From: Mauremys mutica
Taxonomy: Eukaryota; Chordata; Testudines; Geoemydidae
DNA length: 64,000 nt
NCBI RefSeq assembly: GCF_020497125.1
Contig: NC_059073.1
Span: 145,089,012 to 145,153,011 of the forward strand
Direction of reading: 5' to 3'
Within the stretch, counting starts at the first letter, position 1. Every line of letters starts with the position of its first letter. Made by a program: the position numbers and the translations under genes. This document shows, piece by piece, positions 42,351 through 51,272 of this stretch. The notes beneath the pieces are model-generated. The model was not told the DNA's origin. It saw only the letters and a program-made list of their open reading frames with translations, and did not search any database.

Positions 42351-43918
42351 GCGGCAGGTCTATCCGAAGCTGCTGGAGCCTGGAGGTGCTTAAAAGCAGC
42401 AGCTGATGTGGCTCCAGGAGAGCCCTTTGCCACTGACTGCAGCGGAGGCAGGAGTCGGTGTTATACTGTGGGCTAGCCTGATATTAAGCCCTGTGTGAAT
42501 CGGGGGCACAGATACAGGCCTCACCGCAGCTGTTCTGACTGTCCCCAAAGCGCAGAACTGCAGCTCAGGGCACAGGGTCGCTCTAGCAACCAGAACCCAG
42601 AGCTAGGAGCCAAGAACCCCTGGGGTTTCATCTTTGCTGTGGCTGCTGGGGGTCGCATAATCAAAGTCCCTTTTCCTTGGTATCTCCCCCCTGCCCCGAG
42701 CAGAGGTGAGACTGTTAAAAAAGCCAAGTGCTACATGCTGGCACTATCCCCGGTGCCACATCTGAACAGGTCAGAGGCCACAGACGTGTTTGCTGGCCCC
42801 ATCACACCACTGGGCAGGATTAGCAGCCTCAGGGTTGATGCCGGGGTGGGGGTTAGAAGTAGGCCAATCAACCCTGCATAGGTAACATTAGGTGCTCACA
42901 GACCATGGCGAGAAAGAATCTAGACATGCCTGCAGCTGTGACACCCTTGCCTGGGTTCATGGGTGATAATGTCCTGCCCTCCTATGTTCACTCAGTGCAA
43001 CTGCTATGCTGGCTAAAGCTCACCTGGTTGCCCTCTAGCATTTGGGCCACTTAAGGGATAATAGCCTACGACTGCTACTACCTAAGGGAGATACTCCTTT
43101 GGCTCAAATAATACCAGCCTGTTCATAGGGTGCTGAAGACCAGGGTTCAAAGTCACATGGTGGGGTTTCCACTCAAGTGTGTGTGTAACACAGCAACCTG
43201 CTGAGGACAGAACTTCTCTGGCATCTGCCTGAAGTGCAATTTGGTTCCCACTAAGTGCCACTGAATTTTGCTCTGCGACTCTCAACCCTTCTGGGCGAGA
43301 CATTTTGAGGACTAAACAGGGGTAATCACTGCGGCACTGGAAAGGAAGCAGAGTCCAGGAGAGACGCTTTCCTACAAAGCAGACAGGGGAAGAGGGTTAA
43401 AATAGCCCCGATTTAGCTCTTCATATAATGAAGTTGTTATTTTTCATGCCACAAAAATCCAGATCAAGGTTTTGAATGTCCCAGCTGGCTAGCGGCTTGG
43501 CATCAGCCCCCTATCAGCCTCCCCAACTTTGAGATCTTCGCTATGCTCCTGGAGAACTACACGCGCCATCTGTCAGGGCGTCAGTTCACAGACCAGCATG
43601 CGTCCCCTTGTTCTTGAGCAGCGCATAAAATGGCCAAAGCCCAGCTGCAAAAGATTCATCCCCATCACTGGAGATGGTGCAGACAGCTACAGCTAATCAC
43701 CAGCCGTCAAAATATATCTGCTGCATGAGATCACGGCTCCTCTGAAGTGCTGGTCTGTGAACCCTGATTGATTGCATGTTCCTTGGTTTTCGAGCAGGTG
43801 GAGTACAAGGCACGGCTGGTGTGTTCAATGACACTGTTATTCTGCACCAGACGACGGGGGATGAAACAGTGGAGCATTCGCACACGAGTGGCTTTTAAAG
43901 CACGGCAAACGGCTAAGG
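42351..43918. other. unassigned stretch
   Basis: 1.6 kb. A B-box-like 'agggttcaaagtc' at about 43141-43155 lacks a matching A box and is not called. No exons or transposon ends otherwise. Confidence 0.4.
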
Positions 43919-44620
43919 CAGGGGTGGGCAAACTTTTTGGCCTGAGGACAACATAGGGTTTCCGAAATTGTATGGAGGGACGGTTAGAGGAGGCTGTGCC
44001 TCCCCAAACAGCGAGGTGTGGCCCGGCCCCCGCCCCCTATCCAACCCCCTCTGCTTCTCGCCCCTCCCTCGGGACTCCTGCCCCATCCAACCACCCCTTT
44101 TCCCTGTCCCCTGACCACTCCCAGAACCCCTGCCCCTGACTGCCCCCCGCCACCCCATCCAACCCCTCCTCTCATTCCTGACTGCCCCTCAGGACCCCTG
44201 CCCCATCCAACACCCCTGTTCCCCGCCCTCTGACCACCCCAACCCCTATCCACACCCCTGCCCCCGACCTTCACCCTGAACTCCCCTGCCCTCTATCCAG
44301 CCCCAACCCTGCTCCCTGCCCCCTTACCACGCTGCCTGGAGCACCGGTGGCTGGCAGCGCTACAACCGCGCTGCCCAGAGCACCAGGACAGGCAGCCGTG
44401 CCGCCCAGCTGGAGCCAGCCACACCACAGAGCACCGGGTCTGCAGCTGTGCTACTCTGCAAGAGGTCACAGCCCCACCGCCCAGAACATTGCACCGGCCA
44501 GTGAGCTGAGGCTGCAGGGGAGGGGCCGGGGGCTAGCCTCCTGGCCAGGAGCTATGGGACCAGGCAGGACAGTCCCATGGGCCGGATGTGGCCTGTGGGC
44601 CGTAGTCTGCCCACCTCTTG
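43919..44620. mobile_element. hAT-type MITE, about 700 bp, with C-rich minisatellite
   Basis: Left end 'caggggtgggcaaacttttt'; right end 'ccgtagtctgcccacctctt'. Flanks GGCTAAGG (43911-43918) and GCTAAAGG (44621-44628) are alike with a one-base slip. The interior 44024-44340 is a degenerate repeat built on 'ctgccccatccaacc', the complement of the G-rich block at 14150. Frames here are composition effects. Confidence 0.75.
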
Positions 44621-44628
44621 GCTAAAGG

Positions 44629-45660
44629 AAAGAGATTGCCCAGGGCCCTGCACAATGCAGTTTGCACCGGCTAGGTGGGACCGGGGCTGCCTGAATTCCA
44701 GTTCATTTCAACTGGGTGCAAAAGCGGCTCCAACCAAGAGTTTGCTCCTGAGAATTTACACCAGTGAAGGGTCTGGCCCCGAGAGAGCACCCTTCCTATT
44801 GGTCACAGCCTGCCGTTGGCCTCCGCCCGCCTTAGCAATGCACATACCATCTATCCCTGCCCAGCTCACCTCCGCTGCTGAGCAAAGACGCCAGCAGCAG
44901 CCTTTGTGCTTCCATCCAGACCGCACTTGACGTATGCAGCGTAGGGAGGACTTGGACTTGCTCAGTCAGCTTCTCCTCCTCGCGGACTTTACATCCCATA
45001 GGGCAGTCCTCCCAGACGGCTTAAAGCCAGGCCAGGGCCCTAGCTCCGTGCCACACCAGGCACGAATTTCAGGCTCAGGAAAGGTGCCCTTTGTCCGTTT
45101 CTTATTACCCACAGAGCAAGGACAGCGACGGAATTCGTCCCACCCACGTGCCTCAACCTTGCCCAGGAGAGACCAGCCCAAGGCAACAGGAGAGGCGTCG
45201 AGCCTCCAGGATCCACGCAGGGCTTGACCTCATTCCCAAACTATGGCCATGATTTGAACCAATCCTGCCCACTGGTATATGGGTGGAGACCAACAAAACC
45301 ATCTCACACAAGCCCCCCAGGGGAATAGATTTCAGCCTTGGGTTAGCCCCAGCAAGTTAGGAGGTGAACGGATTGGAGTCATCTAGCCCTGCATGGGAAG
45401 TAGCACTGCTGAGCTCCAGGTTAGGTGGTTAGATCATCAGCCGATGCCAAATTAAATCATCACCCAGTCAAATCACTGCAACAGCTCCGGGCAAAGCAAA
45501 CACGGAACCCGCGAGCAGGAAGGAGGCTGCATTCGGCAACGCAACTAATGAGAGAGACACCAACGCCTCCTCGCTCCGGATAAATCCCCCGCCACGCGTG
45601 CCCGCCCTCGGCCCTGGCTCCGATGTGTTTGCACAGCAATACAAGAAGGTGCGAGCCACT
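44629..45660. other. unassigned stretch
   Basis: No gene or repeat recognised in 1 kb. Confidence 0.4.
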
Positions 45661-45707
45661 CAGTATCGTTCCATATCTCCAGGAAACTAGGACACACGCT
45701 AATAGGC
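45661..45707. repeat. segment partly duplicated at 46208-46257
   Basis: 'gttccatatctcca' and 'gaaactagg' recur in the same order about 545 bp downstream, at 46216-46257, with roughly six differences over 44 bases. In both places the plus strand can read VPYLQETR, so both could be pieces of an old coding repeat. Confidence 0.55.
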
Positions 45708-45925
45708 TCTTAAATATTCCTGCCCTGTCAGCAGAGGGAAAAATAATGCAGAAAGCCCCCATTTTAAATAATACAAGGGATCTGCTGCAAAGCCAGTGCT
45801 CTAGTCTGCAGCCCCCTGCAGGCAGTGTGACCCCTGACCTCCTATTCCAGAGGGAACCCCCTTTATATTCAGGCTAACCCCAAATGTAACACCTACTCCT
45901 GCCTCCGCTGCAGGTCAAATGGGGT

Positions 45926-46182
45926 AGAATCATAAAATATCAGGGTTGGAAGGGACCTCAGGAGGTCATTTAGTCCAACCCCCTGCTCAAAGCAGGACCA
46001 ATCCCCAGCTAAATCATCCCAGCCAGGGCTTTGTCAAGCCTGACCTTAAAAACCTCTAAGGAAGGAGATTCCACCACCTCCCTAGGGAACCCATTCCAGT
46101 GCTTCACTAGCCTCCTAGTGAAATAGTGTTTCCTAATATCCAACCTAAACCTCCCCCACTGCAACTTGAGCCCATTACTCCT
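45926..46182 (-). repeat. CR1 LINE 3' end, antisense
   Basis: 'agaatcataaaatatcaggg' through 'ggtcatttagtccaaccccc' to 'tccaacctaaacctccccca'. Same sub-family as 37049 and 54627. Confidence 0.85.
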
Positions 46183-46257
46183 TGATAATCAAGATAGCCC
46201 ATTACAGAAATGATGGTTCCATATCTCCAAGAAACTAGGCGACACACTAACAGGCTC
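46183..46257. repeat. composite junction: 25-bp inverted copy plus partial duplicate
   Basis: 46183-46207 is the exact reverse complement of 46322-46346 inside the following PLE-like repeat. 46208-46257 resembles 45661-45707. It sits precisely between the end of the CR1 and the PLE-like 3' end. Confidence 0.7.
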
Positions 46258-46490
46258 AGCCATTACACACATTGAATGTATTTCCCCATGTTAAGTATTC
46301 TCACACCTCTTGTCAAACTGTCTGTAATGGGCTATCTTGATTATCACTACAAAAGTTTTTTCTCTTAATTAATTAGCCTCTTAGAGTTTGTTGGGCAACT
46401 CCCACCTTTTCATGTTCTCTGTATTTACATATATCTCCTCACTATATGTTCCATTCTATGCATCCGATGAAGTGGGCTGTAGCCCATGAA
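46246..46490 (+). mobile_element. PLE-like 3' end, split by later insertions
   Basis: It reads 'gaatgtatttccccatgtta', 'gctatcttgattatcactac', 'ttaattaattagcctcttag' and 'gatgaagtgggctgtagccc'. It continues at 50624-50657 ('ctcaaataaatttgttagtc') and again at 50966-50995 ('tgccacaagtactcctgttc'). Family placement as Penelope-like is from memory; the continuity of the three pieces is visible in the sequence. Confidence 0.6.
46486..46490. repeat. target-site duplication, left copy
   Basis: ATGAA precedes the left LTR and is repeated at 50619-50623. Five bases is the duplication expected of Ty3/gypsy integrase. Confidence 0.95.
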
Positions 46491-46681
46491 TGTTGTGTAT
46501 TTGGTTGTCATGGGTTTTGTTACTATGGCAACTGAGTTAGACTATTAAGGGATAGCTCAGCCGGTTTCAACCGGCTGAGTGAGCTCTCTGTTTCTGTAAA
46601 TAAAATGGAGGTTTTGGTTAGCTGTCTGTTCTCTGGCCTCAAGTGATTGCTTCCTACACCGGCTGCCCCTAGGACACAACA
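46491..46681 (+). repeat. left LTR
   Basis: 191 bp, TG...CA bounded and identical to the right LTR. It includes a polyadenylation signal AATAAA (46599-46604). A perfect 11-bp inverted repeat CTCAGCCGGTT / AACCGGCTGAG (46556-46566, 46569-46579) is separated by two bases. No clear TATA box; an AT-rich 'actattaagg' lies just upstream of the inverted repeat. Confidence 0.95.
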
Positions 46682-46805
46682 CGGGTGACGAGGGTGGGAT
46701 CCTGGTGCTGCTCCAGTAACAGAAGGAAGTAGAAGTCAAGGTAAAGACCAAACAAAGAAAAAAAGCTGCTTGTTTGCACTAACTGTGAAAGTGAAACTAA
46801 AAATC
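46682..46805 (+). other. retrotransposon 5' leader
   Basis: It begins 'cgggtgacgagggtgggatc' and ends before the gag ATG. The primer-binding site should be at its start. 'tggtgctgctccagt' at about 46701-46715 begins with TGG but is set 20 bases in, so it is only a weak candidate. Confidence 0.6.
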
Positions 46806-47642
46806 ATGGCTACTCTGACCAGGCCCCTGGAGCCTTTTGATGAGAATACAGAGCAGTGGCATGTGTATACTGAGCGTTTTGAGCTTTTTGGTATTGCAAA
46901 TGACATTACAGAAGCGAAGAAGGTGCCAATATTCTTAACTGTTGTAGGGGCTAAAACCTACTCTCTGCTACGCAGCTTACTACACCCTGTTAAGCCTGAG
47001 ACTAAATCTTACAGTGACATTGTGGAAATCCTGGGGTCTCATTTCTCCCCAAAACCACTGGTAATTGTTGAAAGATATAGGTTCCACAAAAGAGACCAAA
47101 AGGAAGATGAAACAGTTGTACAATTTGTAGCCATTTTAAAAAAGCTAGCAGAACACTGTGAATTTAAAGAGATGTTAAATGATGCCCTGCGTGACAGGTT
47201 AGTGTGTGGCCTCTGCAGTGAAGCTATACGGAAGCGCCTACTGACAGAGGCTCAGCTTACATTACAGAAGGCTGTTGATATTGCTGTCTCCATGGAACTG
47301 GCTACAAGGGAGGCACAATACATCGGTGCATCCCCTAGGGTGCAAAAAGTGTCACAAGAACTGACCCACAAAACGGTGCAGAGTCAAGAATGTTACCGCT
47401 GTGGTAAGCTGGGTCACCAGGCATCAGAATGCTGGTGTAAGGACCTGGTGTGTCGACACTGTGGCAAAAAGGGACACATTGAGTGTGCCTGTAAACAAAA
47501 GAAAAAGAGGCCTGTGGTCTGGCCGACAAAAAGAGGAACCTTGCATACCCTAGAGCAGACCCAGGATGATCAAGGTGACACGCACCTCCTCACAAGAGGA
47601 AATGCCACTGCATGTTTTGTCTTTGGCAGCGGGCTCACATGA
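46806..47642 (+). CDS. gag: Gag-like polyprotein of the Ty3/gypsy element
   Basis: Gag forms the cytoplasmic particle and binds the element's RNA. The ATG at 46806 is chosen because its context (atcATGg) is good and the product then starts MATLTRP; the frame is open upstream to about 46770 without a better start. The product is 278 residues. The N-terminal two thirds is a helical capsid-like region with RERYRFHKR-type basic and LAEHCEF-type words. Two CX2CX4HX4C zinc knuckles lie at about residues 196-209 and 216-229, followed by a KQKKKR basic tail. The frame overlaps pol by about 89 bases and ends at TGA 47640-47642. Uninterrupted, so it could be made if transcribed. Confidence 0.9.
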   Translation: MATLTRPLEPFDENTEQWHVYTERFELFGIANDITEAKKVPIFLTVVGAKTYSLLRSLLHPVKPETKSYSDIVEILGSHFSPKPLVIVERYRFHKRDQKEDETVVQFVAILKKLAEHCEFKEMLNDALRDRLVCGLCSEAIRKRLLTEAQLTLQKAVDIAVSMELATREAQYIGASPRVQKVSQELTHKTVQSQECYRCGKLGHQASECWCKDLVCRHCGKKGHIECACKQKKKRPVVWPTKRGTLHTLEQTQDDQGDTHLLTRGNATACFVFGSGLT

Positions 47643-49557
47643 ATACTGGGTAACCCCCTTATTGGAGGGCAAACCTATACGCATGGAACTAGACACCGGT
47701 GCAGCTGTCTCGCTGGTTCCTGAGACTGTGTATAAGGAAAAGCTACAGCATCTTCCGCTTAAGGCAACAAAAACTGTTCTGAAGACGTATACAGGTGAAG
47801 CTGTGCCCATGTTGGGCACTATTGATGTTAAGGTGGAGCTCAATGGACAGGCGGCTAAATTGCCACTGTTTGTGGTGAGAGGTGACTACCCAGCCTTAAT
47901 GGGTAGGTCTTGGCTTGGGAAGATTCAGCTGAACTGGGCAGAAGTGCACCGGATGACTAAAGAAGAAACCAGTCTAACCCCTATACTAAGGAAACATGCT
48001 GCTGTTTTTGGAGATGATTTGGGAAGTATGAAGGGAATCACTGTGACATTGAACATTAAACCTGGCAGTCCACCAAAATATCTGAAAGCCCGAACTGTGC
48101 CATATGCCATCAGGCCAAAAGTTGAAGCAGACCTGGAGCGCCTGGTCACCAATGGAGTCCTAATACCAGTTACCCATAGCTCATGGGCCACTCCTATCGT
48201 TCCAATAGTGAAGAAAGATGGCTCTCTCCGGATTTGCGGTGATTTTAAAGTCACTGTCAACCCAGTGTTGTGTGCAGAGCAATACCCGCTTCCCCGCATC
48301 GATGACCTCTTCGCAGGCCTGGCTGGGGGACAAAAGTTCAGTAAGATTGATCTGAGTCAAGCATATTTACAGATGCACGTCGATGAAAAGTCCCAAGAGC
48401 TGTTGACTATTGTGACTCATAAGGGGCTTTATCGATACTGTCGCCTACCCTTCGGAATCACATCGGCTCCCGCCCTGTTCCAGAGGGCTATGGACCAGAT
48501 CTTGTGTGGCTTGTCAGGAGTTCAGTGCTATCTGGATGATATCCTGGTCACTGGAAGAAATGAAGAGGATCACTTAAAGAATTTAGAGGCTACCCTACAA
48601 AGACCGGAAGAGTATGGCCTACGAGTTCGCAAAGACAAGTGTGAATTCTTCAAGCCCTCTGTTGAATATTTGGGACACATCATCGATTCTGCAGGTCTTC
48701 ATAAGGCCCCAGCAAAAGTTAAAGCTATTGTGGAGGCTCCCCCACCTCGAAATGTAAGCCAGCTACGCTCATTTCTAGGACTACTGAACTATTATGGAAA
48801 GTTCATCTCACAGTTAGCCACACTGCTAAAACCACTTCATGAGCTCCTTGGGCAGAACAAGGCCTGGAAGTGGACTGAAGCCTGTGATGTTGCATTTAAC
48901 AAAGCTAAGGATGCATTGTTAAATTCTGAAGTTCTAACGCACTTTGATCCATCCTTACCCCTGCAATTGGCCTGCGATGCTTCCCCTTATGGAGTGGGAG
49001 CGGTCGTGTCACACATTATGCCTTCGGGAGAAGAAAGACCTATTGCTTTTGCTTCACGCACTCTAAGCAAAGCAGAAACTAACTACGCCCAAATCGAACG
49101 TGAGGCATTAGGAATTGTTTTTGGAATTAGGAAGTTTCATCAGTACCTGTTTGGGCAAAAGTTTACTCTTCTTACAGACCATCGACCTCTGACATCAATT
49201 TTTGGACCCTACACAGGCATTCCCCCATTAGCTGCTAGTCGTATGCAACGTTGGGCATTGATACTTTCTGCACACACATATGAAATCAAATATCGGAAAT
49301 CCACTCTGCACGGCAATGCAGATGGCCTCTCAAGGTTGCCTTTACCGGTCAAACATCAAGATAGTGCCCAAAAGGAAATCTTCTACTTTGAACAGGTAGA
49401 GAATACACCCATCACTGCTACTCAGATAAAGAAGGCAACCCGCGTTGACCCAGTATTATCCCAAGTTATGGACCTGGTGATGCATGGAAAATCTCAACAA
49501 ACCTCTCCGGTCTCACCCGACCTTGTTCCCTACATGTCCAGAAGAGAAGGCAAATGA
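47554..49557 (+). CDS. pol: Pol-like polyprotein: protease, reverse transcriptase, RNase H (integrase cut off)
   Basis: The frame opens after a TAG at 47551 and overlaps gag in the +1 frame. Counting residues from ATG 47566 (663 codons): aspartic protease with DTGAAVSLV at 43-51; RT with catalytic D262 in KIDLSQAY, LPFGITSAP at 294-302 and YLDD at 322-325; RNase H with D471 (ACDAS), E511/E513 and D538 (TDHRPL). A 40-60-residue linker follows. The frame then breaks at 49557 where integrase should begin, because a deletion joined it out of frame to the integrase C-terminus. It is open for 2 kb, which fits a recent insertion. Whether translation needs frameshifting or internal initiation is not known. 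Confidence 0.92.
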   Translation, partial: SRPRMIKVTRTSSQEEMPLHVLSLAAGSHEYWVTPLLEGKPIRMELDTGAAVSLVPETVYKEKLQHLPLKATKTVLKTYTGEAVPMLGTIDVKVELNGQAAKLPLFVVRGDYPALMGRSWLGKIQLNWAEVHRMTKEETSLTPILRKHAAVFGDDLGSMKGITVTLNIKPGSPPKYLKARTVPYAIRPKVEADLERLVTNGVLIPVTHSSWATPIVPIVKKDGSLRICGDFKVTVNPVLCAEQYPLPRIDDLFAGLAGGQKFSKIDLSQAYLQMHVDEKSQELLTIVTHKGLYRYCRLPFGITSAPALFQRAMDQILCGLSGVQCYLDDILVTGRNEEDHLKNLEATLQRPEEYGLRVRKDKCEFFKPSVEYLGHIIDSAGLHKAPAKVKAIVEAPPPRNVSQLRSFLGLLNYYGKFISQLATLLKPLHELLGQNKAWKWTEACDVAFNKAKDALLNSEVLTHFDPSLPLQLACDASPYGVGAVVSHIMPSGEERPIAFASRTLSKAETNYAQIEREALGIVFGIRKFHQYLFGQKFTLLTDHRPLTSIFGPYTGIPPLAASRMQRWALILSAHTYEIKYRKSTLHGNADGLSRLPLPVKHQDSAQKEIFYFEQVENTPITATQIKKATRVDPVLSQVMDLVMHGKSQQTSPVSPDLVPYMSRREGK

Positions 49558-50296
49558 GATACACCACATCACGTCAGCACCATATCATCCGTCCACCAAC
49601 GGATTAGCTGAAAGATTTGTGCAGACAATGAAAAACGCTTTGAAATCAGCAAAGGGACAACACTCCATTCAAAAGCGTCTGGATACCTTCTTACTTTCCT
49701 ATAGAAACACACCTCATGCTACGACCCAGGCTTCCCCAGCCTTTCTAATGATGGGACGACAGCTGCGCACTTGCTTTGATCTGCTGAAACCTTCTGAACC
49801 CAGACAAACTGTGCAACATCAGCAGCAATATCAAGTAATCAGACGGGCACCCAGAGCAAAAGACCGAACCTTTAGCCCAGGGCAGCCAGTTTTGGCTCGG
49901 AATTATACTTCCAGAGCTAAATGGGTCCCGGCCACAGTCATCACTCAAACAGGACCTGTTTCCTATACAGTCCGGACTGCAGAGAATCTTACCTGGCGGC
50001 GACATGTAGATCAGCTGTTGCCAGGTCATGCCAGTCTTCAGGACCCATCTGCAGTTGAGGGGTCTGACTTCACCCCTCCTGGTGAGACACTGAATCATGA
50101 GTCACCTGTTCCTGACTGTTCTCCTCCATTACTGCCGGCAGCTGAGATACCCATTTGCCCAGCACGAGCTGATACCACCTCCTCACCTATTCGTGCTGCG
50201 GACCCTGAGCCCCTAGTACTTTCGGGTGCAACAACACCAGAAGTTCGCCGTAATCCACCTAGAGACAGAAGGCTTCCTCATCGGCTGGATCTTTAG
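49553..50296 (+). pseudogene. Integrase C-terminal remnant of the Ty3/gypsy element
   Basis: Integrase joins the DNA copy to the host chromosome through a D,D-35-E active site. Here only about 21 residues before the final Glu remain (in the word NGLAERF), so the HHCC zinc module and both catalytic Asp residues are missing. Preserved after it are LSYRNTPHATT, a GPY/F-like module with TGPVSYTV, and a Pro-rich tail that ends in RLPHRLDL. The open frame can be extended back to an ATG at 49484, but those first residues are an out-of-frame reading of pol. The deletion also shifted the frame by +1. Not functional as integrase. Confidence 0.88.
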
Positions 50297-50427
50297 TTAG
50301 GGCGAACCCACGGTTATGGGGCAAAATAATCCCCAGGGTTTAGCCGGGAATGGAGGCAGTCTACCCTCCTTCTCTAGTTTAGTGTGTGTTTTATTTAGGG
50401 GATGTTCTTATTAGGGGGGGAGGAATA
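50297..50427 (+). other. retrotransposon 3' leader with polypurine tract
   Basis: The stretch ends in the purine run 'aggggggggaggaata' (50413-50427), which directly abuts the right LTR. That is the expected primer for plus-strand synthesis. Confidence 0.85.
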
Positions 50428-50618
50428 TGTTGTGTATTTGGTTGTCATGGGTTTTGTTACTATGGCAACTGAGTTAGACTATTAAGGGATAGCTCAGCCG
50501 GTTTCAACCGGCTGAGTGAGCTCTCTGTTTCTGTAAATAAAATGGAGGTTTTGGTTAGCTGTCTGTTCTCTGGCCTCAAGTGATTGCTTCCTACACCGGC
50601 TGCCCCTAGGACACAACA
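50428..50618 (+). repeat. right LTR
   Basis: All 191 bases agree with the left LTR. AATAAA at 50536-50541; inverted repeat arms at 50493-50503 and 50506-50516. Confidence 0.95.
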
Positions 50619-50623
50619 ATGAA
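50619..50623. repeat. target-site duplication, right copy
   Basis: ATGAA, matching 46486-46490. The bases beyond resume the interrupted PLE-like repeat. Confidence 0.95.
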
Positions 50624-50657
50624 CACTTAACCTCAAATAAATTTGTTAGTCTCTAAG

Positions 50658-50957
50658 GCCTGATCTACACTGGGGGGGGGAAATCGATCTAAGATATGGA
50701 ACTTCAGCTATGAGAATAGCGTAGCTGAAGTCGACGTATCTTAGATCGATTTAGAATCACTTACTTCATGTCCTTGCAGCGCGGGATCGATGGCCGCGGC
50801 TCCCCCGTCGACTTTGCTTCCGCCTCTCGCCGAGCTGGAGTTCAGCAGTCGACAGGAGAGCGATTGGGGATTGATTTATCGCGTCTACACTACACACGAT
50901 AAATCGATCCCCGATAGATCGATCACTACCCACCAATCCGGTGGGTAGTGTAGACGT
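50658..50957. mobile_element. hAT-type MITE, 300 bp, in the PLE-like repeat
   Basis: Flanks are TCTCTAAG (50650-50657) and ACTCTAAG (50958-50965), 7 of 8 alike. The ends share the CTACACT word in inverted order. Inside, 'aaatcgatctaagatatgg' and 'cgtatcttagatcgattt' are inverted arms, with further hairpins near 50880-50950 ('cccaccaatccggtggg'). No coding capacity. Confidence 0.8.
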
Positions 50958-50995
50958 ACTCTAAGTGCCACAAGTACTCCTGTTCTTTCTGTAAC

Positions 50996-51272
50996 CTGTA
51001 GGTCCTTTTCTGCAGAACTGCTGCCTAGCCACTTGGTCCCCACCCTGTAGCAGTGCATGGGATTCTTCTGTCCTAAGTGTAGGACTTTGCACTTGTCCTT
51101 GCTGAACCTCATCAGATTTCTTTTAGCCCAATTCTCTAATTTGTCTAGGTCCCTCTGTATCCTATCCCTACCCTCCAGCGTATCTACCACTCCTCCGAGT
51201 TTAGTGTCATCTGCAAATTTGCTGAGGGTGCAATCCATCCCATCATCCAGATCATTAATGAAGATACTGAAT
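50996..51272 (-). pseudogene. CR1 LINE reverse transcriptase fragment, antisense
   Basis: On the minus strand an open stretch reads [10 protein letters not shown], then [10 protein letters not shown] (the catalytic FADD box is intact), [16 protein letters not shown] and AEKDLQV. It is the end of the RT palm and thumb region of CR1 ORF2. Both ends are cut: a GC-rich MITE on one side and the PLE-like repeat on the other. Confidence 0.85.

Larger units (their letters stand above)
46491..50618 (+). mobile_element. Ty3/gypsy LTR retrotransposon, internally deleted
   Basis: A 4,128-bp element with identical 191-bp LTRs (TGTTG...CAACA) and a 5-bp ATGAA duplication. The order gag - protease - reverse transcriptase - RNase H - integrase marks it as Ty3/gypsy (Metaviridae-type). 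There is no envelope frame. Gag resembles that of Mag-like vertebrate families, an inference from memory. The integrase core is deleted, so this copy cannot insert itself, although intact relatives could act in trans. LTR identity says it arrived recently. No standard TGG primer-binding start lies right after the left LTR, and the primer tRNA is not identified. Confidence 0.95.

Noticed and set aside
43141..43155. Pol III promoter or SINE from a B-box-like word
   Set aside because: No A box at the right distance and no tail.
46770..46805. Upstream extension of gag to 46770
   Set aside because: There is no ATG there; the first ATG in good context is 46806.
46806..47642. Host gene domesticated from gag
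   Set aside because: It is enclosed by identical LTRs and a target duplication, so it is part of a recent retrotransposon.
49484..49552. ATG at 49484 as the true start of an integrase-like protein
   Set aside because: The codons up to the junction are an out-of-frame reading of pol. The integrase sequence begins only after the deletion point.
50297..50427. Envelope gene of the LTR element
   Set aside because: Only 131 bases lie between the pol remnant and the right LTR, with no frame.
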